Positions 8,945 to 17,664 of a stretch of 64,000 bases of DNA are shown one piece after another. Numbering within the stretch: position 1 is the first letter of the stretch; every line of letters starts with the position of its first letter. The notes below the pieces were generated by a model. It worked only from the letters and a program-made list of their open reading frames with translations. It was not told where the DNA came from and ran no database searches. Position numbers and translations under genes: made by a program. This stretch comes from Paenibacillus thalictri. GTDB taxonomy: Bacteria; Bacillota; Bacilli; Paenibacillales; NBRC-103111. The stretch covers positions 62,001 to 126,000 of the forward strand of contig NZ_SIRE01000026.1 of the NCBI RefSeq assembly GCF_004307995.1. The letters are read 5' to 3'.

Positions 8945-10723
8945 TTAAGCGGTCCCGGCCAAAGGTACCGTAATCGTAACCCGTGTGCCGGCTCCTTGCT
9001 CGCTGTCAATGTCAAGACCGTAAGATTCGCCGTAACCCAGCTTAATTTGGGAATTAATATTTTTTAACGCAAAGTTATCCGAGCTGATCAGTTCGCCGTC
9101 TTCCAGCATTTTTCTAATTTCCAGCAGCTTGTCCGGCTCTATGCCGGCACCGTCATCCGTCACGGTAAATACGAGCAGCTCCTCTCTTTTCTCCCAAGCA
9201 ATCGACAGGCAGCCCGGTCCTTTCTTCTTCTCGATGCCGTGATAGATCGCATTTTCGACCAGGGGCTGAAAGAGATGCTTCAGCACGCGGTATTCGAGCA
9301 CATCGGCATCGGCTTTGACCTGTACCTCAAATTTGTCCTGGTAACGCACCTTCTGAATCGAAATATAGCTGTTCAGCAGCTCGATCACCTCGGCGACGGT
9401 CGCTTGATCCCGGCCTTCGTTCAGCGAAAGCCGCAAATATCGGGACAATCCGAAAATCATCGTACTGATTTCATCCACCTTATGAACCCGCGCAATCCAA
9501 TGGATGGAATCGAGTGTGTTATAAAGAAAATGCGCATTGATTTGCGAGACCATCATTTTCAGCTGGGTTTCTTTTTTGAGCAGTTCTTGAATGTACAACT
9601 CCTCGATCAAACTTTTGATATGGGCAACCATCACGTTAAAATTGTCAAACAGCAGACCGAACTCGTCTTTCCGGTCGTTCACAATTTTCGCCTTAAAATC
9701 GCCGCCCCTGACTTTTTTCATAAACTGAAGCAGCAAGTAGATCGGCTTATTGATGTGATTCACAACAACAAGAGCAAGCAGCGTAGCCATGATAGCGAAG
9801 CCGATAATTAAATATACGGTGAACAGGCCGATTTGCCTGGATTCCTTCAGCAGCTCGTCCATGGACGCCATCTTCACAATTTTGAAATCGGTATTCGCCA
9901 CGCTGTCGTAGACAACCAGTTGTTCCTCCCCATTGTGCATGATCGTCTTCAGACCGCTTTCATCGTCCGGCAATGACACGTCAAAGGTGTCCATAAACCG
10001 GCTGCCGTCGGAAGCGGCGACAATGGTATTGTTCTTGCCCACAATATAAGAATGTCCCGGTGAGTGGAGGTTCATATCGTTTAAAATTTTCACAATATCG
10101 CCAAGCTCCACATCGTACAAAAGGATGCCGACAATGTCCATTTTGCCCGACAAATCCTTGACTGCCCGGCCAAACGTAAACACCGGTTCGGTGTCCCGGC
10201 TGCGCGGACTGAAGGGCGCCTGATTGCCCAGCCACACGACCGCGCCGTTCGCATCGCGGATGAGCTTGTACCAAGGTTCCTCTTGAAAAATATTAATAAT
10301 CGGCATGGAAATCGTCGGGGCCACAGTCGAATACCGGATCGACGTGCCATATTCCCCAAGGATGTACACATTCACCGTGTCGTTTTGGGAATTGATGAAG
10401 TCACTGAAAAACTTGTTGATATTATCGATATTTTGACTGTGTTCGTAACTGTCCTCGAATTGATTTTTAATTTCCTTCTGCAGTTCTTTCAGACTGAAGA
10501 TCATCGTCGAGCGGTTTTCATAATCCTTGAGCAGCATATGCAAACGTGTATTTGCCTGTTTCACGCCGTCAAGGGCAAATCCGCCGACCTTGGTTTCAAT
10601 CATCTGTTTTGATTTGTTATAAGACAGCAGCCCCATAATGGGCAGCGCGATAATCATCGTGCCCAAATAAACGATAAACAGCTTGAAGCCAACCGAACTC
10701 CAATTAAAATGTATTTTAAACAT
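8945..10723 (-). CDS. YesM-type sensor histidine kinase
   Basis: 592 residues. A membrane helix near residues 15-35 and another near 300-322 flank an extracytoplasmic sensor of about 260 residues (Cache-like). Then come a HAMP segment, a His_kinase block with the phospho-acceptor in QINAHFLYNTLDSIHWIA, and an HATPase_c domain (PLVENAIYHGIEKKKG, DDGAGI). AAGGGGGAG precedes the ATG. It is 47 bases downstream of its response regulator gene and upstream of the binding protein gene, so it probably senses the sugar, alone or through that binding protein, and activates this cluster. Confidence 0.93.
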   Translation of the reverse strand: MFKIHFNWSSVGFKLFIVYLGTMIIALPIMGLLSYNKSKQMIETKVGGFALDGVKQANTRLHMLLKDYENRSTMIFSLKELQKEIKNQFEDSYEHSQNIDNINKFFSDFINSQNDTVNVYILGEYGTSIRYSTVAPTISMPIINIFQEEPWYKLIRDANGAVVWLGNQAPFSPRSRDTEPVFTFGRAVKDLSGKMDIVGILLYDVELGDIVKILNDMNLHSPGHSYIVGKNNTIVAASDGSRFMDTFDVSLPDDESGLKTIMHNGEEQLVVYDSVANTDFKIVKMASMDELLKESRQIGLFTVYLIIGFAIMATLLALVVVNHINKPIYLLLQFMKKVRGGDFKAKIVNDRKDEFGLLFDNFNVMVAHIKSLIEELYIQELLKKETQLKMMVSQINAHFLYNTLDSIHWIARVHKVDEISTMIFGLSRYLRLSLNEGRDQATVAEVIELLNSYISIQKVRYQDKFEVQVKADADVLEYRVLKHLFQPLVENAIYHGIEKKKGPGCLSIAWEKREELLVFTVTDDGAGIEPDKLLEIRKMLEDGELISSDNFALKNINSQIKLGYGESYGLDIDSEQGAGTRVTITVPLAGTA

Positions 10724-10770
10724 GCCGCTCCCCCTTATGAACGCGCCTCATGGACTACAGACAGCACAAA

Positions 10771-12468
10771 CTAACATTTGTCCCGGTATTGGGAAGGGGT
10801 GATGCCTTCGTTTTCCTTGAATACCCTTACAAAATGCCGCAGGTCGGAGTAACCGATTTGCTCGGCGATTTCATACACCTTCATCGTTGTCAGCTTCAGC
10901 AGCTTTTTCGCCCGGTCAACCCTTTGGCGGATAACGAATTTGCTGAACGTTTCCCCGGTTTCGTCATGAAATACTTTACTGAAGTATGACGGATTCAAGC
11001 TGACATGAAGCGCCACCTCCTGCATCGTGATTTCCCTCAAATCATGGCGGCATATGTATTCAATTGCGAGTTGAACGGTTCTTCTGTTGGAATTCTGGCT
11101 GCGGTATAGTGTACCAAGGCTGCTAAACAACGGGAGCAGCGTGTTCGTAAATTCGGGCAGTGTGACCTTGGCGGTCGCAAGTTCTCTTCTGAGCTTGCTT
11201 ATGTCGGAGTGTGTCCCGTTATCGGTCTGGCCTTCCGCGTCCAGTCTGCCGGCTATATTTTTAAGAATGGCCGATAAGCCCCGGCTTAGCTGAATTGGTG
11301 TGTAGGATTGCGCGCAAGATTGAAGATGAAGCCGAAGCGACTCCAGCAGCTCCGTTACGGTGCCGTCCTCGCCAAGCTTGATAGAGTTAGTAAACCGGTT
11401 TAACCAAGCGTCTCCGAGGCCGGAATAATCAGACCCATTGGTGTTGTGATCCATCGGCAGACGAAGCTGTTCGGCTGCATACACACTTGCGCTTCCCCCT
11501 AGAAAGCTATAACTTAAGGCATGCATCGCTTCTTTGCATGCCAGAGCCAGGTCGGACACATCACAGGTTCGGCTGACGCCTGCGTTCACTTCGACCCCCA
11601 GGTACGTTCTCGCAGCGCTGATGAGAGCCTCCAATTTGCTCAAGAGCGGCTGCAACGGGAACGGTTCGGCAGGACCGGCAGAATTGCCGGGATCAGCGGG
11701 ATAGGCCGGACCAGTGGAGAGCGCGGGACTGGTAGAGCGGGAAAGCAGCAATACCACATCGATTTCCTGATCGTCCAGCGGGCACCCGATAATCGTACCC
11801 AACGAGCCGCCGACCTCCTCACCGATGTTGGCCAGTCCGATTCTCGTCAGCGAACGGGACTTCTCATCGTCACCCTTAATCCCCCAGTTCTGCACGGAGA
11901 CGGCAATGACCTCGATATTCGCCGGATCTAATTTGAGCCCAAGCGACTCCCATTTCTCCAGCAGTCCGCTTGATGTTCGCTGACGCTCTTGAAACAGCAG
12001 CTTTTCGAGCAGGCGTTGGCGGGCGAGCGGCAGGCTTTCTCTGATGCTGTGTGTCATTTGCTCCAGCAGCTTAGCTTCTGCGTGCTCCTTCTTCAGATCG
12101 GCCGTGCATCGGCGAACCACTTCCAATAAAACTTCTTCCTCTATTGGTTTCACCACATAATCGTACGCGCCTAGCTTAACGGCGCTTTGGGCGTAGCTGA
12201 AATCGGTATATCCGCTAATAAAAATAACCTTTGTGCGTATATGCTGCCGCTTCAGGGCAGCCATCAGTTCCAACCCGTCCATTCCCGGCATCTTGATATC
12301 GGTAATTAATATATCAGGCGCATGAGCGGCAATAAACTCAAGCGCTTCTTGACCGTCTGCGGCTTCTCCAATCGGCTCGATTCCCTCGGCTTGCCAATTA
12401 ATCGTCTGGCGCAATCCCTGACGAACCCATTTTTCGTCATCTGCGATAAATAGTGAAAACATGCCCAT
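10771..12468 (-). CDS. YesN-type response regulator with AraC DNA-binding domain
   Basis: 565 residues. The receiver domain fills about residues 1-125 (ADDEKWVR acidic pocket, phospho-acceptor in ILITDIKMPGMDG, conserved Lys in YDYVVKPIEEE). A variable middle region follows, with a low-complexity stretch rich in Pro/Ala/Ser/Gly near residues 245-270. The last 100 residues hold two AraC helix-turn-helix motifs (ITMQEVALHVSLNPSYFSKVFHDETGETFSKF; IGYSDLRHFVRVFKENEGITPSQYRDKC). It is the first gene of the minus-strand cluster and partner of the kinase 47 bases downstream. Confidence 0.93.
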   Translation of the reverse strand: MGMFSLFIADDEKWVRQGLRQTINWQAEGIEPIGEAADGQEALEFIAAHAPDILITDIKMPGMDGLELMAALKRQHIRTKVIFISGYTDFSYAQSAVKLGAYDYVVKPIEEEVLLEVVRRCTADLKKEHAEAKLLEQMTHSIRESLPLARQRLLEKLLFQERQRTSSGLLEKWESLGLKLDPANIEVIAVSVQNWGIKGDDEKSRSLTRIGLANIGEEVGGSLGTIIGCPLDDQEIDVVLLLSRSTSPALSTGPAYPADPGNSAGPAEPFPLQPLLSKLEALISAARTYLGVEVNAGVSRTCDVSDLALACKEAMHALSYSFLGGSASVYAAEQLRLPMDHNTNGSDYSGLGDAWLNRFTNSIKLGEDGTVTELLESLRLHLQSCAQSYTPIQLSRGLSAILKNIAGRLDAEGQTDNGTHSDISKLRRELATAKVTLPEFTNTLLPLFSSLGTLYRSQNSNRRTVQLAIEYICRHDLREITMQEVALHVSLNPSYFSKVFHDETGETFSKFVIRQRVDRAKKLLKLTTMKVYEIAEQIGYSDLRHFVRVFKENEGITPSQYRDKC

Positions 12469-12697
12469 GCTCGGCTTGTGCTCCCTTCGGTTTAGTTGTT
12501 ACAAATGCAGCGACGGTACACATTCGTCAGAGCTTAACCATTTTCCTTCATTTCCTGCGAATCAAGATTTCAGCATCAAACTACCAAAACAAAGCATCGT
12601 TCTCATCTGTTGCCGGGCGCCGGACTGCACTATCATAGAGTTGTACCCGCCGGCGGGATGATGAATCAACGAAACGACATAAGAGGTGCATTCGACA

Positions 12698-13714
12698 GTG
12701 GAACTGCAAACGGTTCATAAAGAGTTTGTGTTTGAAGACAAACGCCCATTCCTTAGCTGCCACGCTTCAACGCTGATCGTGCTGGAGCATGATGAGGTAC
12801 TTGTTGCATGGTTTGGGGGGACGGCCGAAAAAAACAGTGATGTCGCGATCTGGATATCCCGGCGGCAGAGCGCCGGCGGCTGGGGCGAACCTGTAAAAAT
12901 TGCCGATGAAGAGGGAGTCGCACATTGGAATCCGGTGTTGTTTCAAGGTGCAGACGGGCGCATTTTCCTGTTCTATAAAGTGGGCCATGAAATAATCGAT
13001 TGGCATACCCGGGTGATGGTTTCTACGGACGGAGGGCATACGTGGAGCGGGCCAAAGGAACTGGTGGACGGAGACCGCGGCGGCAGAGGACCGGTGAAAA
13101 ACAAACCGATCCTGCTGGATAGCGGGGCCATTGCCGCCCCAGCTTCATTGGAGCGTCCGGACCCGGATCATCCGGGAAAAGAAATATGGGAGGCGTTTGC
13201 CGACCTGTCGTTTGACGGCGGAGCAACCTGGAGTTCTAGCGGCATCGTACCGCTGGATGGAAGTTTGCTGCAAGGGCAGGCGCACACGAAAGCGAAAGGG
13301 GTTATTCAGCCTGCCTTATGGGAGGACGCAAACGGGCTGCACATGCTGTTGAGAAGCACGGAGGGTTGGATTTACCGCAGCGATTCGACGGACGGCGGGG
13401 CAACCTGGTGTACGGCTTATCCTACGCCGCTTCCCAACAACAACAGCGGCCTTGATGTGGTGAAGACGGACAACGGCCTGTTGGCGCTTGTCTGCAATCC
13501 GGTTCAAGGATCCGGCACAAGCTCGCCGCGATCTCCGCTAACGGTTGTTTTTTCAAGCGATAACGGTGAATCCTGGGGAAACGAATTTATACTGGAGGAC
13601 GGGCCGGGCGAATACTCCTATCCGGCCGTTGTGGCCAAGGGAAACCGTCTGTACATCACGTATACGTGGAAAAGGGAGCGAATTGCGTTTTGGCAGATGC
13701 AGCTAAGGGAGTGA
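12698..13714 (+). CDS. Cytoplasmic BNR/sialidase-fold protein
   Basis: 338 residues from the GTG at 12698; AAGAGGTG lies nine bases before it, whereas a longer reading from the GTG at 12686 would start inside that ribosome site. Four Asp-box motifs are visible (STDGGHTWSG, SFDGGATWSS, STDGGATWCT, SSDNGESWGN), so the fold should be a six-bladed propeller of the sialidase superfamily. There is no signal peptide or membrane helix, so the protein stays in the cytoplasm. It opens the plus-strand transport cluster and overlaps the start region of the next permease gene closely (6 bases apart). A role in cleaving an imported glycoside is likely, but the N-terminal RIP motif of GH33 is not evident, so substrate and even reaction are open. 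Confidence 0.8.
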   Translation: MELQTVHKEFVFEDKRPFLSCHASTLIVLEHDEVLVAWFGGTAEKNSDVAIWISRRQSAGGWGEPVKIADEEGVAHWNPVLFQGADGRIFLFYKVGHEIIDWHTRVMVSTDGGHTWSGPKELVDGDRGGRGPVKNKPILLDSGAIAAPASLERPDPDHPGKEIWEAFADLSFDGGATWSSSGIVPLDGSLLQGQAHTKAKGVIQPALWEDANGLHMLLRSTEGWIYRSDSTDGGATWCTAYPTPLPNNNSGLDVVKTDNGLLALVCNPVQGSGTSSPRSPLTVVFSSDNGESWGNEFILEDGPGEYSYPAVVAKGNRLYITYTWKRERIAFWQMQLRE

Positions 13715-13719
13715 GCGGC

Positions 13720-14673
13720 ATGGGTAAAAGGAGTGCAGCGGCAGCCGCATCCTTGGTCAAATCGCCGGCTCAAAAAGGGCACAGCTGGTTTTGGCCGTAT
13801 TGGGATCTCTATTTGATTATGGTGCCGGGCATCGTTTATTTTATCGTGTTTAAATATGTGCCGATGACCGGGGCTGTCATTGCCTTTCAAGATTACAGCG
13901 TGTTTGCCGGGATCATGGAGAGCGATTGGGTCGGTCTTAAACATTTTAAAGAAATCTTTCTGGACACGGAGTTTTACACCGTATTGCGCAATACGCTGCT
14001 GATCAGCTTGTACAAACTGATCTGGGGGTTCCCCGGACCGATTGTGCTGGCGATTCTCCTGAACGAAGTCAGGAGGATGTTTTTCAAGAAGACGGTGCAG
14101 ACGCTCGCTTATTTGCCGCATTTTTTGTCGTGGGTGGTGCTTGGCGGCATTTTGTATAATGTGTTGGCGCCGTCAAACGGTATCGTTAACGGCATCTTGA
14201 AGTTGTTTGGACATGAGCCGGTGTTTTTTCTGGCAGACCCGAATTGGTTCAGGACAGTGCTTGTGGCCAGCGATATTTGGAAAGAAATCGGGTGGGGCGC
14301 GATCATTTATTTGGCCGCTTTAGCCGGCATCGACCAGCAGCTGTACGAAGCCGCCGTAGTGGACGGGGCAAACAAGTGGCGGCAAATATGGCATATTACG
14401 CTGCCTTCCTTGACAAGCACGATCATCATTTTGCTGGTGCTGCGGTTAGGGCATGTGCTGGACGTCGGATTCGAGCAAATCTTCGTGTTGTACAATCCGA
14501 TGGTGTACAGCGTAAGCGATGTCATCGAAACATTTGTGTACAGGACGGGCATTACGCAGGCCGATTTCAGTTTTTCGACGGCGGTAGGGCTGTTTAAATC
14601 CATTGTGGGCCTGATCCTGGTCGTAGCGGCAAACAAGCTTGCCAAAAAACTCGGGCAAAACGGCGTATGGTGA
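13720..14673 (+). CDS. Lpl/YteP-type sugar ABC permease (first subunit)
   Basis: 317 residues from ATG 13720, which has AAGGGAGTGA just upstream and follows the previous stop by five bases; an upstream in-frame start would overlap that gene. Six hydrophobic helices start with YLIMVPGIVYFIVFKYVPM. The EAA loop is QLYEAAVVDGANKWRQIW. The order permease-permease-binding protein and the style of N-terminus (FKYVPMTGAVIAFQDY) match LplB/YteP systems for complex polysaccharide fragments. Confidence 0.92.
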   Translation: MGKRSAAAAASLVKSPAQKGHSWFWPYWDLYLIMVPGIVYFIVFKYVPMTGAVIAFQDYSVFAGIMESDWVGLKHFKEIFLDTEFYTVLRNTLLISLYKLIWGFPGPIVLAILLNEVRRMFFKKTVQTLAYLPHFLSWVVLGGILYNVLAPSNGIVNGILKLFGHEPVFFLADPNWFRTVLVASDIWKEIGWGAIIYLAALAGIDQQLYEAAVVDGANKWRQIWHITLPSLTSTIIILLVLRLGHVLDVGFEQIFVLYNPMVYSVSDVIETFVYRTGITQADFSFSTAVGLFKSIVGLILVVAANKLAKKLGQNGVW

Positions 14674-14676
14674 CGG

Positions 14677-14744
14677 CCGATGCAACCATCGGAATGGCGT
14701 AGGTACGAACCTTTTCCGCATAAGCCGATGCTCAAAACATCGGC
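14677..14744 (+). repeat. Two intergenic hairpins with the same CCGATG stem
   Basis: CCGATG-N4-CATCGG (14677-14692) and GCCGATG-N7-CATCGGC (14724-14744) lie in the 125-base gap between the two permease genes. They share the stem sequence, so they may be a duplicated small palindrome or an mRNA-stabilising structure. There is no T-run. Confidence 0.5.
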
Positions 14745-14798
14745 ACAACCGATTGGCAAATGGTCCCCGAAGGCTCGACGCTATGTTAGGAGGCGGCA

Positions 14799-15671
14799 AT
14801 GATGAAATTATCACAGGGCGAACGCCTATTTACATGGATCAACTATACGCTGCTCAGCGTATTCGGGCTGCTGGCGCTTGCCCCTTTTATCCATATATTG
14901 GCGCAATCGTTCAGCAGCTACAGGGCCATCATGTCCGGCGAAGTCGGCTTATGGCCGGTCGATTTTACGAATTACGCCTATAAGGAAGTGTTTGGCGACA
15001 GCTCGTTTATCCGTTCCTTTGTCGTCAGCGTGGAGCGGACGGCGCTTGGAACGGCGGTTAATGTCGTATTGACCTGCCTGCTCGCGTATCCCCTGTCCAG
15101 AGCGTATATTCGGGGGCGCAATGCGATTATTTTTATGATGGTGTTTACGATGATTTTCAGCGGCGGCATGATCCCGACTTATTTGCTGGTCAAAGCGGCC
15201 GGGCTGCTGAACAGCTTCTGGGCGTACATTATTCCGGGAGCGCTCAGCGCATTTAACGTGATCATTATGAAAAACTTTTTTCAAAGCGTGCCGCTGGAGC
15301 TTGAAGAGTCGGCCAAAATGGACGGCTGCAGCAATTTGGGCATCATGTTCCGCATCTTTGTGCCGCTGTCGATGCCGGCGATTGCGACGATCGCGCTGTT
15401 TCACGGGGTGAGTCATTGGAACTCGTTTTTTGACGCGGTGCTTTATGTGAACGATAAAAGTTTGATGCCTTTGCAGGTGTATCTCCGCAATTTGATCCAG
15501 TTTAATACGACGGACATTCATTTGAACGATTCGCTGGAGCAGCAGCTGCTTGCTCTGGAGTCGATCAAAGGGGCGACGATCATCGTCAGTACCGTTCCGA
15601 TGCTGATTGTGTATCCGTGGCTGCAGAAATATTTTGTAAAGGGAATTATGATGGGGTCGGTCAAAGGGTGA
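14799..15671 (+). CDS. Lpl/YtcP-type sugar ABC permease (second subunit)
   Basis: 290 residues starting at one of two adjacent ATG codons after AGGAGGCGGCA. Six helices, EAA loop ELEESAKMDGCSNLGIMFRIFVP, and the family-typical C-terminus YPWLQKYFVKGIMMGSVKG. It pairs with the preceding permease to form the translocation channel. The gene is followed by a 400-base gap that holds a large palindrome before the binding-protein gene. Confidence 0.92.
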   Translation: MMKLSQGERLFTWINYTLLSVFGLLALAPFIHILAQSFSSYRAIMSGEVGLWPVDFTNYAYKEVFGDSSFIRSFVVSVERTALGTAVNVVLTCLLAYPLSRAYIRGRNAIIFMMVFTMIFSGGMIPTYLLVKAAGLLNSFWAYIIPGALSAFNVIIMKNFFQSVPLELEESAKMDGCSNLGIMFRIFVPLSMPAIATIALFHGVSHWNSFFDAVLYVNDKSLMPLQVYLRNLIQFNTTDIHLNDSLEQQLLALESIKGATIIVSTVPMLIVYPWLQKYFVKGIMMGSVKG

Positions 15672-15688
15672 CTTATGGGATTGTTGCA

Positions 15689-15985
15689 GGGAAGGGATGA
15701 CATTCCACCGCCGGTGGAAAACCGTGTTATGTTGAACTTATTAAGCACCACGAATGCAGCCCGTTCCGTTCCGAAAGGGATTATTTTGCCGCTTCAGACA
15801 GCTTGTTTTGAATTCCTTTTATTGAATAGGCCTGCGGATTGTAGGAATTCAAAGCCAAAACTCGCCGGCAAAACAATTCCCTTTCTCCACTGCACTCGGT
15901 GTTTTCCGGAAGTTCCTACGTGGGCTTATGCATGGGGTGAAACACGGTTTTCATAGCGGACATTTCATGTCATTTCCTTTCCCTT
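15689..15985. repeat. Nested palindrome (P2 module interrupted by a P3 palindrome)
   Basis: Left arm 15689-15728 and right arm about 15938-15985 match the two halves of the internal module seen at 46.39-46.50 and 59.16-59.28 kb (GGGATGACATTCCACCGCC, AAAACCGTGTT / AACACGGTTTTC, AGCGGAC). Here about 210 bases separate the halves, and these form their own palindrome: 15773-15791 with 15866-15885, and a perfect inner pair TTTGAATTCCT/AGGAATTCAAA at 15807-15817 and 15843-15853. It fills most of the 404-base gap between the permease and binding-protein genes. Small open frames inside it are not credible genes. Confidence 0.7.
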
Positions 15986-16076
15986 GAACGTGCCCGGGGA
16001 ATAAAAATGTATCTCGGCCAGGCAAGCAGACAGTCTCATAAGTCAAGGCAAGTAAAATAAGAGGGGAAGATGCGGC

Positions 16077-17636
16077 ATGAGTCAACTTTTTATGAAAAAA
16101 GCGGTTTCGATCTCTGCGGCGGCAGTGATGACGGCGTCGCTGCTTGCGGGCTGCGGCGGCACAGGTACGGGAACGGGCGCGGGCAGCGCGCCTGCGGGAA
16201 ATGCGCCAACTACGGATAACAGCAAACCCAAAGAGGCGGAAAAGCCGGGGCATGTCACGATGGTGTACTGGAACGATTACAAGTATCCGGACGGGCTTGA
16301 CGATAATAACAATCCATATCTCGATTACATGAAAAAAGGAACCAATCTGGACATCAAGGTAATTACCGCGCCCAATTCGGGGTACAAGGAAAAGCTGAAC
16401 GTCATTATGGCGTCCGGCGACCTGCCGGACCTGATGTTTGTGAACGATCCGAGCCTATATGTCAATTATTTAAACCAGAAGGCGCTTAAACCGCTGAATG
16501 CGGCGATCGACAAATTTGGGCCCGATCTGAAAAAGCTGATTCCGCAGGAAGCGTGGGACAGCGTGACGGTGGACGGCAAAATTTACGCGATCCCGACCAT
16601 CGCCGATATTCAGTCGACCGAGCTGATGTGGGTGCGCAAGGACTGGCTGGATCAATTAAAGCTGCCGGAGCCAAAAACGCTGGACGATTACGTCAAGACA
16701 GCCAAGGCATTTGCGACCCTGGACCCGGACGGCAACGGCAAAAACGACACGGTAGGCTGGCTGATCGGCGAAAATTTAAGCGGCACGGGCCCGATTTTTG
16801 GCGCGTTTGGCGTGCAGCGAGGCCAATGGGTCGAGCGGGGAGGGCAGCTTGTCTACTCCAGTACGCTGCCGGAAATGAAGGAAGCGCTGAAGTTTCTGAA
16901 CGGACTGTACAATGACAAGGTCATCGACCCGGAATGGGCCTTGAGCAAAAGCAAAACCGTCGAAGAAAAGGTGGGCAGCGGCAAAGCCGGGCTGTATTCC
17001 GGTCCATGGCATGCACGCAGAGGCGCGATATTGACGAGCCAGCAAAACAATCCGAAGGCGGTTTGGAAGGAAAGCGAGTTCCCGGTAGGCAAAGACGGGA
17101 AATTCGGGGTGCAGGCGGGTCCGCTGCTGTCCGGCTTTAATGTCGTGCCGGCGACCAGCAAAAATGAGGAATCCGTCGTTAAGCTGCTCAATTTTATGAT
17201 CGGCAAAGGTTTCTCCGATCTTGAGCTTGGCTTCGAAGGGCAAATTTGGAACCGCAAGGACGGCAAAGTGGTGACCAACTTTGAGGAGCATAACAAACAC
17301 GTATACCGCAACTCGCTGTCCCGGATAATCCGGCCAAGCGACTCCACGATTTATTTCGACAAGCTGAAGTCGCTGGGCGAAGATTTGAAGCTGGTGGATA
17401 ACATCGAGAAGATCAACAAAGTGCTGATGTATTCCAAATTTACCGGCATTCCGGGACCGGTCATGAGCAAAAACAGCGCCAAGCTGCAAAAGCTGGAGGA
17501 TGAAACGTTCACAAAAATCGTGATGGGTACGATCCCTGTTGACGATTTCGATAAATTTGTCGATACATGGAAAAAAGACGGCGGCAGCGATGTGGCTAAA
17601 GAGGTCAACGACTGGTATGCGAGCCGCAAAAAATAA
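16077..17636 (+). CDS. Lpl/YtcQ-type extracellular solute-binding lipoprotein
   Basis: 519 residues. The signal peptide ends in the lipobox SLLAGC, followed by a Gly/Ala/Thr linker. The body has the LplA-family signature (ASGDLPDLMFVND, WVRKDWLDQLKLPEPKTLDDYV, DPDGNGKNDTVGW, and a calcium-site-like Asp/Asn loop in that DPDGNGKND segment). Length and motifs are normal for the 500-550 residue binding proteins that serve LplB/LplC permeases. It should capture an oligosaccharide for the two permeases upstream. Confidence 0.92.
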   Translation: MSQLFMKKAVSISAAAVMTASLLAGCGGTGTGTGAGSAPAGNAPTTDNSKPKEAEKPGHVTMVYWNDYKYPDGLDDNNNPYLDYMKKGTNLDIKVITAPNSGYKEKLNVIMASGDLPDLMFVNDPSLYVNYLNQKALKPLNAAIDKFGPDLKKLIPQEAWDSVTVDGKIYAIPTIADIQSTELMWVRKDWLDQLKLPEPKTLDDYVKTAKAFATLDPDGNGKNDTVGWLIGENLSGTGPIFGAFGVQRGQWVERGGQLVYSSTLPEMKEALKFLNGLYNDKVIDPEWALSKSKTVEEKVGSGKAGLYSGPWHARRGAILTSQQNNPKAVWKESEFPVGKDGKFGVQAGPLLSGFNVVPATSKNEESVVKLLNFMIGKGFSDLELGFEGQIWNRKDGKVVTNFEEHNKHVYRNSLSRIIRPSDSTIYFDKLKSLGEDLKLVDNIEKINKVLMYSKFTGIPGPVMSKNSAKLQKLEDETFTKIVMGTIPVDDFDKFVDTWKKDGGSDVAKEVNDWYASRKK

Positions 17637-17664
17637 TCCGCGCGGGTGAAGGAGGCGACCGGGT

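Noticed and set aside
15675-15956. Open frame of 93 codons after the permease gene
   Set aside because: It runs through the nested palindrome, has no family resemblance and covers both repeat halves.
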